Source: Tetradesmus obliquus
Taxonomy: Eukaryota > Chlorophyta > Chlorophyceae > Sphaeropleales > Scenedesmaceae
NCBI GenBank assembly: GCA_030272155.1
Contig: CP126197.1
Coordinates: 2,232,001 to 2,296,000, forward strand
Direction: 5' to 3'
DNA length: 64,000 nt
Under the pieces are notes generated by a model. The model had not been told where the DNA came from. It ran no database searches and saw nothing but the letters and a program-made list of their open reading frames with translations. The position numbers and the translations under genes are program-made. Of the stretch, positions 44,471 to 56,332 are shown in pieces; position 1 is the first letter of the stretch, and each line of letters starts with the position of its first letter.

Positions 44471-45104
44471 ACACGTTGTGTGCGCCATGAACTGCCAGGT
44501 GGGGCGGCTGCCAGCACAGCCCTTGACAAGCTGGCACCATCCACAGCGGCTGTTGCGAAGCTTTTGCATACGCCTGATCTGCAGCATACATGTCAGATGA
44601 AGAGCTTGAATCAGATACTAGCAGCACTGCCACCTGTCATTTAGGCTGTTGGTGTTTGCTGTGCTTGTGCCTTTGCTGCTGCTGCAGTTTTGCTACACGG
44701 GCCGCATGGGCCTGCTGGGCAACCTGACCACAGCTCAGATGGTGGAGCAGCTGGTGGAGGCACGGCGATGGCTGCGCCACTACACCCAGCAGCAGCAGCA
44801 GCAGCAGCAGCAGCCTGAGGAGGCTCAGTTGCATGGCGCCAGCAGCAGCAGCAGCAGCAGCAGCAGTGGCAAGAAGACACGGAGTGGCAGCAGCTGGCCA
44901 GAGGCGCCGCCACGGATAAACAACATCGTGTTCATGGGTGAGTGGTCGGTACAGCAATGTGTTGCAGGGCAATGATGCTGCATTCTATTAGCCGTTTGTG
45001 TTGTGTTGTCATACTGCATAACTTGAGTGTTCTTGCGCTGCTTCATGGATGCACAGCATGCAGGGGCCGCCACTGAACGGCTGATTCATGAGATTTGCCT
45101 GCTG

Positions 45105-45160
<56 letters not shown>

Positions 45161-47580
45161 AATCAACAGGCATGGGTGAGCCGCTGCACAACATGGAAGC
45201 GCTCATGCCCGCCCTAGACATCATCTGCCACCCCCAAGGCCTAGCCCTCAGCAGATCCAAAGTCATCGTATCCACAGTGGGCCTCGTCCCTCAGCTGCGG
45301 CAGCTGAGGGCCAGTGGCAAGGCCAAGCTGGCAGTGAGCCTGCATGCAACCACGGATGAGGTCCGTAGCTGGATCGTGCCTACGAATCGGAAGTATCCGC
45401 TGGAGGAGCTGATTGGGGCGCTGCGGGAGCTGTACCCGCTGCCTGAGAGCGCCAGGCGCAGCAGAAGCAGCAGCAGCAGCAGTGGCAGCAGCAGCAGCAG
45501 TGAGGCTGGTAGCAGCAGCAGCGGCAGCAGCAGCATTGAGGCCGGCTGTAGCAGCAGTGGTGAGGCTGGCAGCAGCAGCAGTGGTGAGGCTGGCAGCAGC
45601 AGCAGTGAGGCTGGCAGCAGCAGCAGCAGTGGTGAGGCAGTACTGCAGCAGCAGAGGCAGCAGCAGCGGCAGCAGCGGCAGCAGCAGCGGCAGCAGCAGC
45701 GGCAGCAGCAGCGGCAGCAGCAGCGGCAGCAGCAGCGGCAGCGGCAGTCGTCCACCAGGTCTGATGACTTTGTGGTTATTGAGTATGTGCTGCTGAAGGA
45801 CGTGAATGACACAGGTGGGCTGTCTGATGGGTGGGGTGGCTGACGTGCATTGTAGATGCATTGGTTTGCATCTGCAAACGTGCAGTGTGGAAGGCATGAT
45901 GCAAGCTGCAGGCCTCTGCAGGACGTGAATGACACAGGTGGGCTGTCTGATGGGTGGGGTGTCTGACGTGCATTGTAAATGCTTGGTTTGCATCTGCAAG
46001 CGTGCAGTGTGGAAGGCATGATGCAAGCTGCAGGCCTCTGCAGGACGTGAATGACACAGGTGGGCTGTCTGATGGGTGGGATTGGCTGACGTGCACTGTA
46101 AATGCATTGGTTTGCATATGCAAACGTGCAGTGTGCATGGCATGATGCAAGCTGCAGGCCTCCGCAGGACGTGATCGACACAAGTGGGGCCAAGTGTGGG
46201 GTGGAAGGTTTGGTGGTTGGTGGATGGCTGATTAGGATTGATTGCAATATTGCGTTGGCGGCAATGGAGTGCTGGTGGCAGCAGCAGGAGCAGCAGTGCA
46301 GCGGTGTGACAGGTGAGCATGTGAGCTGGGTAAGCTTCAGGACTCAGCGCACTGCTATACCAGTTGAGCACTGGTTGTAGCATCAATCAAGCAACCCGTG
46401 CTTGTTGACCACACACCCAGGCTTAGGTGCCATGCACGCTGGGGCTGACTGCGCACTTACAACCTGTGTGCACTGCTGTACTGCTGCCATGGTACGCTGC
46501 TGTACTGCAGAGGATGATGCGCGGCGGCTGCTGGTGCTGCTGCATTATGTGCGCTGCTGTACTGCCGCCCTGATCATTGATACTGCTGTTCTCTGTACTG
46601 CAGAGGATGATGCGCGGCTGCTGCTGGTGCTGCTGCGTGATGTGTACTGATGTACTGCCGCCCTGATCATTGATACTGCTGTTCTCTGTACTGCAGAGGA
46701 TGATGCGCGGCTGCTGCTGGTGCTGCTGCGTGATGTGTACTGATGTACTGCCGCCCTGATCATTGGTGCTGCTGTTCTGCAGTACTGCAGAGGCCGATGC
46801 GCGGCGGCTGCTGGTCCTAATTTCAAAGGTGTACTGCATGGTGAACCTTATCGTGTCGTGCATTTTGAGACTGCTCAAGCATTTACTGCTGGCTGCTGTT
46901 CTGCTGTGCTGCAGAGGAGGATGCCCGGCGGCTGCTGGTGCTGCTGTCTGACGTGTACTGCATGGTGAACCTCATCGTGTTCAACCCTCATGGGGGCACA
47001 CGCTTCCAGCGCTCCGACGATGAGCAGGTGGGAAGGAGGGTTACATTACCCTACATGGCTTACATGCAGCTGCTTCTCTCCAACCTTCAGAACACGTGAC
47101 AGCAGTGAAGAGCAGGGTTAGTGGGTGTTCAGCTGTAGCAAATCAGGCCATGCTGGCACAGTGATGGTTGTGGACCTGGTACAGCACTTGTCTCTGCTAC
47201 GTGAGGATCTGATGGTGGCACACCAGGTGCCTCACAGGCAGATTGATGCACAGATTGTTTTTACAGCACAACTGGCACTGGTCCTCTGCCGAACTTTGCT
47301 GCCTTGTCTTGTTGTGCCGCCGCATGCGCCCCACCCGCAGGTCACGCGCTTCAGGCAGATCCTCATGCAAGGCGGCAAAGTGTGCACTCTGCGCATGAGC
47401 AAAGGCGATGATGAAATGGCAGCATGCGGGCAGCTGGGCAATCCTGAGCTCGCGCCGAGGCCTGCGCCGCTGCTGCGGCCGCCACAGCAGCTGCGGGAGA
47501 GCCTGCCGGGGGCAGCAGCAGCAGCGGAGGCAGCGGAGCTGCAGCGGCAGCAGCTCGGCGCACGGCTGCGGCAGCGGTAG
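42890..47580 (+). CDS. rlmN: RlmN-type radical SAM RNA (adenine-C2) methyltransferase, probably organellar
   Basis: RlmN-family enzymes methylate C2 of A2503 in 23S rRNA and A37 in some tRNAs by radical SAM chemistry. Exons: 42890-43078, 43219-43408, 43700-43967, 44294-44360, 44688-44937, 45170-45814, 46915-47027, 47341-47580; they join to 653 residues. Key motifs span exon joints: CLSSQVGCAMNCQFC (exons 4-5) contains the CX3CX2C iron-sulfur triad and the upstream conserved Cys; VFMGMGEPLHN (exons 5-6) is the SAM-binding GEP motif; VSLHATTDEVRSWIVPTNR, EYVLLKDVND and NLIVFNPHGG follow; and AACGQLGN near the end carries the second catalytic Cys. The first 60 residues are rich in Ser, Arg and Ala without acidic residues, as in a transit peptide, so it probably acts on mitochondrial or plastid ribosomes. 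About 100 residues of Ser/Gly then Arg-Gln-Gln repeats interrupt the core at 45462-45765. Confidence 0.95.
44335..44520 (+). repeat. Echo of RlmN exon 4 donor
   Basis: The exon 4 end with donor (44340-44372: tgcgccatgaactgccag, then gtggggcggctg) recurs at 44479-44511. The intronic copy keeps the GT donor and would encode the same Cys-Ala-Met-Asn-Cys-Gln. Confidence 0.93.
45655..45755 (+). repeat. Coding CAG/CGG repeat in the RlmN gene
   Basis: Imperfect units of 6-12 bp built from cagcagcgg encode Arg-Gln-Gln repeats inside exon 6. They follow Ser/Gly/Glu-Ala repeats coded by agcagcag and gtgaggctgg blocks at 45462-45640. Confidence 0.9.
45798..46195 (+). repeat. Four tandem copies of the RlmN exon 6 donor junction
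   Basis: The true donor region (45798-45840: ggacgtgaatgacacag then gtgggctgtctgatgggtgg) recurs at 45921, 46043 and, more diverged, at about 46167. The period is 122-124 bp and the whole unit is conserved. Each copy is also preceded by a cctctgcag acceptor-like string, so every copy resembles a 16-nt microexon. Confidence 0.95.
46505..46965 (+). repeat. Five tandem copies of the RlmN exon 7 acceptor junction
   Basis: Acceptor-like copies start at 46511, 46604, 46697 and 46791, before the true exon start at 46915. The period is 93-94 bp, then 124. Each reads ctgcagagg[a/c]tgatgcgcgg-like, then ctgctggtgctgctg. In two copies the frame hits TGA where the real exon has TGC. Confidence 0.95.
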
Positions 47581-47587
47581 CGGTAGC

Positions 47588-47622
<35 letters not shown>

Positions 47623-48112
47623 GATTAGGTGCAGCAGCGGCAGCAGCAGCAGCAGCGGAGGCAGCGGAGGCAGCGGAGCTGCAGCAGCAGCAGCTGGGTG
47701 CACGGCAGCGGTAGCAGCAACTGTGAAACGGCAGCAGCTGCAGCTGCAGTGGATCTGCTAGAGCTGCAGCAGCAGCTGGGTAGCTGCAGCAAGCGTGAGA
47801 CAGCAGGATTAGCAGCTGCAGCAGCACGATTAGGCGCAGCAGCAGGATGAAGTGCAGCGGCGGCAGCATCCACGATGGGTGCGTCATGGTGCTTTTTGGT
47901 GCCAGCAGTGGCGGTTGCATGGGGCAGCGCTGGCAGCAGCAGCACACGGTCAACTGATTGAGCATGCGGGCAGCTGGGCAATCCCGAGCTGGCCCCCAGG
48001 CCTGCGCCGCTGCTGCGGCCGCCACAGCAGCTGCGGGAGAGCCTGCCGGGGGCAGCAGCAGCAGCGGAGGCAGCGGAGCTGCAGCGGCAGCAGCTCGGCG
48101 CACGGCAGCGGT
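47423..48112 (+). repeat. Duplicated RlmN 3' gene end
   Basis: About 150 bp of the last exon including the terminal tag (47423-47580) is repeated almost identically at about 47965-48112, roughly 540 bp downstream. Shared: gcatgcgggcagctgggcaa, then cgccgctgctgcggccgcca and gagagcctgccgggggcag. DNA between and beyond is CAG/CGG-rich and contains shorter copies (for example near 48140-48330). Confidence 0.93.
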
Positions 48113-49536
48113 AGCAGCAGCAGCAGCAGTGTTATGCAGAAGGGGCAGCAGCTGGGCGCACGGCAGCGGTAGCAGCAGCAGCAACAGCAGCAGCAGCGGC
48201 GGCATTAGGTGCAGAAGCGGCAGCAGCAGCAGCGGAGACACAAAGCTGCAGCGGTAGCTGGGTGCGCGGCAGCGGTAGCAGCAGCAAAAGAGAGAAGGCA
48301 GTAGCAGCAGCAGCTGGGCGCGCGGCAGCGGTAGCTATAGCAGCTCTCGCAGCAATCACTGATTGCACTGGCAGTGCAGCGGCAGCAGCAGGAGCAGCAG
48401 CAGCATTGGATGAACTGTGATGATGCGGGTGTAATCCACTGCTTTGATGACGCGTTCACAGCAAGCGTTAAGGCTGTGGCGCGCAATGCTTGTCGGAGGG
48501 ATCTGATGCCACAGGCCAGGTGTGGCAATGCATTGCAAGCAGTGCAGACAGGCACCGGCAATGCAGTATAGACAAGGGTTTGCAGGGCAATGGTTGGCTA
48601 CATACAGCATACGCCGCGGCTGCGGCAAAGACGCGTGTGCCTGTAGCAGGGTTGTTATCAGCACTGATGTTTTTCCCTCATGTTGTGGTGTATAACTACT
48701 GATGTTTGCGTTTGTCTGAGTTTCCTGTATGCATTCACACACCTGCAGATCAACATTCTATGAATGGTGTGAGACTCCTGATTCTGTTGGAAAGCCAGGT
48801 CGGACCTGTTTTAAAGGGTCATGTGCTGTACAGTTTGTCCGGCAGGTGGTGCAGCTGATTGATCATCGCTGTGTTTCTTCAAGCATACTTGCTGGTGAAT
48901 TGCTTAGCCAAATCTTTCCATATTCATTGCTGATGGAGTGTGTTGCCAGGCTGCACTGCACTACAGAGCTGTCGGCGCCTGTCCACGACGTTGTTGTTTT
49001 TTCATGCAATCTGTGGTCGCGCCTTTATGTGTGGGGCCGGCCTAATGTTGAGAAGCTCGATGTCACGGAAGATTGCTACATTTCAGGGTGAGCTTGGGGT
49101 CTACGCCAGACATTTGTAATTGCTTCTGCCACTGCCTCGGTCTCTTTTGCTTCTGCAGCAATCAGCGCCGATTCACTCCCTAGGGGCCTAGGCCTAGGCC
49201 TGTCTCAGGCCTGTGACACGGCAATTGTGCTCCCAATCTGCGTTACCACATCAGAGGACAATGCATAAAGCAATTGCATGCAAGGATCGTTGACAATAAC
49301 TGCAAACGCTGGAATCAGTGTTTGGCAGAAACGACATAAACAACCACAAACAAGATGGAGAGAGCAACCCAGCCCGATCAGGCGCATGAGGCCGTCCAAT
49401 GCTACCATGCATGCAGGAGGCAGCCGTGTGCACCCCTGGCAACAGGCAAGGCCACAGCTGGGGCCATCACGTGACAGACGACCAGCTGCAGCACGCTTCG
49501 CTATCGCTGGGGCAGCTGCTGCTGCTGCTGCTGCTG
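47581..49536. other. Convergent intergenic region with copies of the RlmN end
   Basis: Between RlmN (+) and the helicase (-). The left half is repeats derived from the RlmN terminal exon. In 48400-49536 I see no conserved coding motif. A 120-codon frame at 48729-49091 (+) has ordinary composition but no family signature. Confidence 0.5.
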
Positions 49537-49811
49537 CTATTCTTGGCTTCCGCTTGATCGCCATGTCGGCCGCCATCCCCCAAAGAGGGACTCCCTGCTA
49601 GCCCTGCTCAGCCTGGGGCTGCTGCCACTGCTGCTGCTGCCACTGCTGCGCCTGTCACTAGCTGCCGAAGGCCTCCACTGCTCCTGCTGCTGCTGCTGCT
49701 GCCGCCGCCTTTCACGTCTCTTGCCTGCAAGCACGGCTTCTGCTGTGTGCTTGGGCTCGATCAGCCAGCCGCCGCCGCTGCTGGCGGCCTGCTCCCTGAG
49801 GGCCACCTCCT

Positions 49812-49867
<56 letters not shown>

Positions 49868-52800
49868 TGACCACATGCTTGGATTGCCAGATATGCTGTT
49901 TGCCGGCTTACAAGTAAAACAAGTAAAACACAGTGTTTGGTGCATGGCGAGGACTTGTTGATGGCTGCTGCTGCTGCTGCTGCTGCTTCACTTGCGCAGC
50001 GAAACAACGCTATCATGCAAGACACTGTGATTGCCCGCCCCGCCCCCTCCCCCTGCACCACACACACACACTACCCCAACGCATGCAAGCATTTGCCACA
50101 TCTCCTCGCAGCCACATGTTCTCACTTTGAGTTCCACTTTCAGCCGCTTCACCATGATCTTCAGCGCGCTCAGCCTCTCCTTGGGGATGACGCTCAGCAC
50201 AGTGCCGGGCCTGCCCATGCGCCCCGTGCGGCCAGCCCTGCGGATGTACTGCTGCTGCCCAGCTGGCAGAGACTCCACCTGCACATGGCAGGCCACACAA
50301 CACAAGGCAGGCCATGCAGCGCAGCCAGCACGTGCACGAGAGCAGCTCTTGCGTAAAATCACCGCCTAGTTTCATTCATAACAGATCTGTTGATTTGCGA
50401 GGCCCTGAATGGCGCAGTTCGGCCAGATGAGCAGGAAGCCTTCCTATTGCTGTGAGCCAGGTGGAGCAGGTTCTGCGCTTGTCAGCTGGTCACAGGCGCT
50501 GTGCATGCCTAGCACCCAAACCCACAGCAACAGTGTTTGATAGCGAGCCTCCCCATTCACTGAGAGCACCACAATTCACTTTCTGGAAGTCCAGCCCAAG
50601 CCGGATGCACCTGCTAGGGTTGCACTTGCCCAAAGAGAATCACATTGCAATAGCCAGGTTTAGCTGCATACATCACTCACCGAGAGCGCCACATCCACCT
50701 CCTGAAAATCCAGCCCCAGGCCAAATGCATCTGCTGGGGTTACACTGGCCCAGATAAGTTCAAATGTTGGCGTTAAATCACGAACCGGACTCACCGAGAG
50801 CACCACATCCACCTCCTGAAAATCCAGTCCCAGGCCAAATGCATCTGTCAGCAGCAGCGCCCGCAGCTTCCCGCTGTTGAAGCGCCGCAGCAGGTTAGCC
50901 TTCTGCTGGGGCTCCAGGCTGGAGTGCAGCGCGCCCAGCTGCACGGTCAACGGCAGGTCAAACATGGTCAAACATGCGGTCAAACGGCTGGTCAAACATA
51001 TGGCGGGTTAAGTGCAGCGGTGGGTCATTGCTTGTTCTCAATCAGCTAGTAGTTGCAGTGGGGTTGCCGTAGCAAGATGACGCTAGGGTTACTAAGCAAA
51101 CACACAGCAGCAGCAGCACTATCCGCATGCTACTGCTGCTCGGTTGTTATGCCTGCAGCAGCCTTGCAGGCAGCCCATCCTTCATGCAGCCTACTTGTCC
51201 ACGAATGTCACAAACCGACGTCCGCATGTAGCTGCTGGCTGGTCAAGCATCTGTCTGGTCAAACACCTGGTCAAACGTTGCACACAGCAGCCTCACCTCT
51301 GGTGCAGCTGCTGGCTGGTTAAACATCGGTATTGTCAAACACTGGGTCAAATGTTGCACACAGCAGCGTCACCTCTGCGTGCAGCTGCTGGCTGGTCAAG
51401 CATCTGTCTGGTCAAACATTGGGTCAAACATTGGACACAGCAGCGTCACCTCTGCGTGCAGCTGCTGGCTGGTCAAACACCTGTCTAGTCAAACAACCGG
51501 TCAAACAGAGCACACAGCAGCCTCACCTCCACGTGTAGCTGCTGGCTGGTCAAACATCTGTCCGGTCAACTGTCCAATCAAACATTGCACACAGCAGCCG
51601 CACTTCTGCGTGCAGCTGCTGGCTGGTCAAACATCTGTCCGGTCAAACACCTGGTTAAACAGAGCAAACAGCAGCCTCACCTCTGCGTGTAGCTGCTGGC
51701 TGGTAAAACAAATGTCCGGTCGAACGTCCAATCAAACATTGCACACAGCAGCCGCACCTCTGCATGCAGCTGCTGGCTGGTCAAACATCTGTCTGGTCAA
51801 ACATTGGGTCAAACAGTGTGCACAGCAGCCTCACCTCCGCGTGCAGCTGGCTGCTGCGCTGCAGGCGCAGTTGCAGCGCCCACACGTTCTGGCGTTGACC
51901 CACAAACACAAGTGCCTTGCAGCCTTTGTCCAAGTAGGTATTGAGGCAGCGTGTGAGATGCTTATCCACGGCGTCGTGTCTGTCTGAAGAGTACAGCAGC
52001 ACCTGCAGGCAGGTTAAAACACGGGCAGACAAAGAAAATGGTAGTCACCGGACAGCAGCATATGTTTCAGTGCTTTATGTGTTTGCAGCATGTGGTGGTT
52101 CTAGCGGTATGGAGCATAACACAGCTGCCTTTGCTACATACATGCTGTTCTGCGGGTGTTCTCCTGTGCAGCGCAAAGACGGCTGAAACTGCCGGATGAA
52201 ACTCCGGCAATGCATGCAGGCAACGCCCATGCTACAACACTGCTGCTCGTCAGATCTAGCACCTGAGCAGCATGCAGAGCCATCCGCACTGACGCTGAAA
52301 TGCAAAAAAGCACGCAGAAGCACACGCATGTTCAAGCACAGTTGTGCGACACCAGACGAATGTGCTCTGTGGCCTTGGCCAAGCAACAACCAAATAACAA
52401 AACAATGTTTGCGGTAATGCGCATCCACCTGCTCATTACACACCTGGTGTTGGATATGTTCAGGCAGCATGAGATGGCGGTCCGCCCGGTTGTACACTTC
52501 ACTGTCACCCGAGGCGTACGCTGCTGCAAGCTCCTGCTGCTTGCTGGCATCACCACTGCTGCTGCTGCTGCTTGCTGGCATCACCGCTGCTGCTGTTGCT
52601 GCTGCTGCTGGTGGTGCAGCAGCAATCATAATGGGCTGTGTAGCAGCCCAAGCAGGGGCAGCAGCCAGCGTGCTAGGCTTGAGCCCGGCAGACACCAGCA
52701 GCACCTGATACGCTTTCAACACAGTGCGAATGGGGTCCCCTGGCTTACTGCCACCACCAGCACGATCAACATCAGCATCCGCATCATCAGATACCTCAAA

Positions 52801-52991
52801 CTGGCTGCCTGTGTTGATGTACCGCGCATGCTTTTCCAAGTCCATGTCGATGCTGTGCTGGCCCCTGGCTGATTTGTGCTTCCTGCTGCCGTAGTTCTGC
52901 AGTGTGCGCTGGTCGTTGGCCCGCAATGCTGCCAGCAGGCGGAACACCTGGATCGTGTCTGACATCACCAGCAGCTTGTCTGCCTGCGTGG

Positions 52992-53026
<35 letters not shown>

Positions 53027-53631
53027 CGACAGGTGTTGTGAACCTTGATCCTGGCGTAAGCTGTTTGTGAGGCAGTAAAAGTGTGTCTGGTAATATCGGT
53101 AGCTTGTCTGCCTCAGTGGTGGCGGCAGGGGCAGCAGCAGCAGCAGCAGCAGCAGCGGGCAACATGCCATACTGTGGTGGTGGCGTCACCTCCTCTAGCA
53201 CCGACACCAACCGCTCAGTCCAATGTATGAACTTCGTTTTTTGTGTGAGGGGGCTGCGAGGGCATGGTGCAGTCACTATGATTGCCGAGGCATGCCGGCC
53301 ACATGGGTAACCACCCAGATATTGAAAGCAAGGATTCAAGTGCAGGTCAAAACCCTAGGGGGCCGCACCCCTTCCTGCACCAGCACCCTCCGCTCAAATT
53401 GTTTTGAGGTTTGACATGACTTTGCTGTCATCCTGTTCGATATTGCTTCCAATATAAACCTCAAAACATAATAGCAATTTTGAACAGGATGACAGCAAAG
53501 TCATGTCAAACCCTAGGGGCCCGCACCTCCTCCAGCACCAGCACCATCCTTTCGTCCCGGCTGCTGCTGGCGCTGCTGCTGGCAGCGTAAGGGAAGGCGG
53601 CATCAAAGGCACGGCCCTTGGTGATGACCTG

Positions 53632-53698
<67 letters not shown>

Positions 53699-54467
53699 CA
53701 GCGTGTACACCACGTCAGGTCAGGGTCATATGCTTTACTTTGGTCAGTCTGTTGTACGGCAGGTGATGCAGTGCTGGGCATAGCTAGCAGCCACCAGGGA
53801 AATGCTGCCAAAATCTGCTGCACTCTTTTGAACTCTTTTGAACTCAAATTGTTTGCACGCCCTGGTAGAATGAAAAGCAACCGTATCACGTCACATGGCG
53901 ACATGCATGTAACATGTTATACCACATGTCTAACAGTTGCCAATGACTGACCTTGAGCAGGCGGCCGGGTGTCGCTACTACAATGCAGGGATTGTGCTGC
54001 TTCAGCGCCTCCAGCTGCCGGAAAGGGTTGGCGCCACCTGGGAACAAACGCACAAATAACAAAAGGCAAACGTGTGTGTATGTTGCTTCTGTATGTCACA
54101 TAACGGCGTAGCGCTACACGCAATTGGACACCCACATGGCATTGAACTGGCTCCACCTGACACTCGCCACTGCTCCACGGCTCGTATGCCGAGCACAGCT
54201 GCTGCTGACAATGCATGAAATTGACAGATAGAACAGGCTATCACAGACGGCCTCCAGCTTCACGCCACATCAGCAGTAGATCGCACAGCCTCTGTATTAC
54301 TGCACTCAACAATAGCCGCTAGATCACGCCGTTTGCGCCTTCATGCTGCTGCTGTCACTACTCACCCACGAGGGGCTGCACTTTGCTGCTGAAGCCCGGC
54401 AGCAGGGCACGCGCAGCACGCAGCACCTGCATGCACAGCTCCTGCGTGGGGCAAATCACCAGCACCT

Positions 54468-54548
<81 letters not shown>

Positions 54549-54721
54549 CAGCCGTGGGGCGCAGCACGCAGCACCTGCATGCACAGCTCCTGCGTAGGAC
54601 ATATCACCAGCACCTGCAGCAGCAGCAGCAGCAGCAGCAGCATCAACAGCAGCACAGCCGTGGGACGCAGCACGCAGCACCTGTATGCACAGCTCCTGGG
54701 TGAGACACAAAACCAGCACCT

Positions 54722-54755
<34 letters not shown>

Positions 54756-56282
54756 TTGCGGTCAAGGCCGTCACACAGACGTGCGCCTAAATATTGCAGG
54801 CGAATGCGTGCCGGTGTGAAGGCCGCACAGCTGCACAGCAGCATGAGCATCTCTAACGGAATCAGTTTGCGGAGCCTGATTGCCTACTACTCTTGTGACA
54901 AGACAAAACCACCACAGCCTTAGCACCAAAGCAATGCTGCAGCCTATCAGGCCTGAGTCTGCCATGCCTGTTGTGTGTTGGTGTGTTGGTTGATGTGTTG
55001 GTGTGTTGGTGTGTTGTGTGTTGGTGTGTTGGTGTGTTGGTGTGTTGTGTGTTGGTGTGTTGGTGTGTTGTGTGTTGGTGTGTTGTGTGTTGTGTGTTGG
55101 TGTGTTGTGTGTTGTGTGTTGGTGTGTTGTGTGTTGGTGTGTTGGTGTGTTGTGTGTTGGTGTGTTGTGTGTTGTGTGTTGGTGTGTTGTGTGTTGGTGT
55201 GTTGGTGTGTTGGTGTGTTGGTGTGTTGGTGTGTTGGTGTGTTGGTGTGTTGGTGTGTTGTGTGTTGGTGTGTTGTGTGTTGGTGTTGTGTGTGTTGGTG
55301 TGTTGTGTGTTGGTGTGTTGTGTGTTGGTGTGTTGTGTGTTGGTGTGTTGTGTGTTGGTGTGTTGTGTGTTGGTGTTGTGTGTGTTGGTGTGTTGTGTGT
55401 TGTGTGTTGGTGTGTTGGTGTGTTGGTGTGTTGGTGTGTTGGTGTGTTGGTGTGTTGGTGTGTTGGTGTGTTGTGTGTTGGTGTGTTGTGTGTTGGTGGG
55501 TTGTGTGTTGGTGTGTTGTGTGTTGGTGTGTTGTGTGTTGGTGGGTTGTGTGTTGGTGTGTTGTGTGTTGGTGTGTTGTGTGTTGGTGTGTTGTGTGTTG
55601 GTGGGTTGTGTGTTGGTGTGTTGTGTGTTGGTGTGTTGTGTGTTGGTGTGTTGTGTGTTGGTGTGTTCAGGTGAGCACTGCTGAGCTGCACCACAGCCAG
55701 CAGCAGCTGCTCTAGCCTGCATTCATTTGATCAGCCACCGCTCCACCCATGCCATGCCTGCACCACACCACACAAAACTTCACTCACCCTGCCGTGCCTG
55801 GGTGGCTGCTTGCAGGACGAGGGTGATTGCAGGACGGGGGTGCTTGCAGGACGAGGGTGATAAGCTGCCACACAGCCAGCAGCAAGCGCTAAAACAAAAG
55901 GAAAAGAAAACGATTATCAACTGCTCACCCTGCCGTGCCTGGGTGGGTGCTGCTTGCCAGGCAGCCATGGCTGCAGCTCTGACAGCAGAGGCAGCAGGTA
56001 GGCCAGCGTCTGCAGAGGCAGCAACACAGCAGGCACGCAGTAATGCAGGTGCATGAGCTCTGCCAGCACACTGCGGAAGCTGCCATAGGGACGCCTTGGA
56101 TTGCTTGGAGCACATACATCAAGTAGCGATGGGTGTGAGCCATGCCTCACAGCATGTGCTGGCAGCATGTGCTGCTGCACATCTGCAGGTGGTGGGGGCA
56201 CTCCTGCTGAATGACAAGTTGTATCGCTGCCGCTGCTGAACACAACAGCTCCAGCTGGTGGTGCCGCCACCACAACAACTGC

Positions 56283-56332
<50 letters not shown>

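Noticed and set aside
45241-46386. 381-codon frame on the - strand across the RlmN gene
   Set aside because: It is the antisense of the coding Arg-Gln repeat and of intron echoes. The + strand has a complete RlmN model with catalytic motifs.
47363-48241. 292-codon Leu/Pro/Ala-rich frame on the - strand
   Set aside because: Antisense of CAG/CGG repeats derived from the duplicated RlmN end; no domain signature.
48729-49091. 120-codon frame (+) in the RlmN/helicase convergent region
   Set aside because: No conserved motif and no neighbouring exon signals. It could be chance in a region without a gene.
54771-55722. Frames of about 220-310 codons over the TG minisatellite
   Set aside because: Repeat-generated, no conserved domain, and the tract lies inside a helicase intron.
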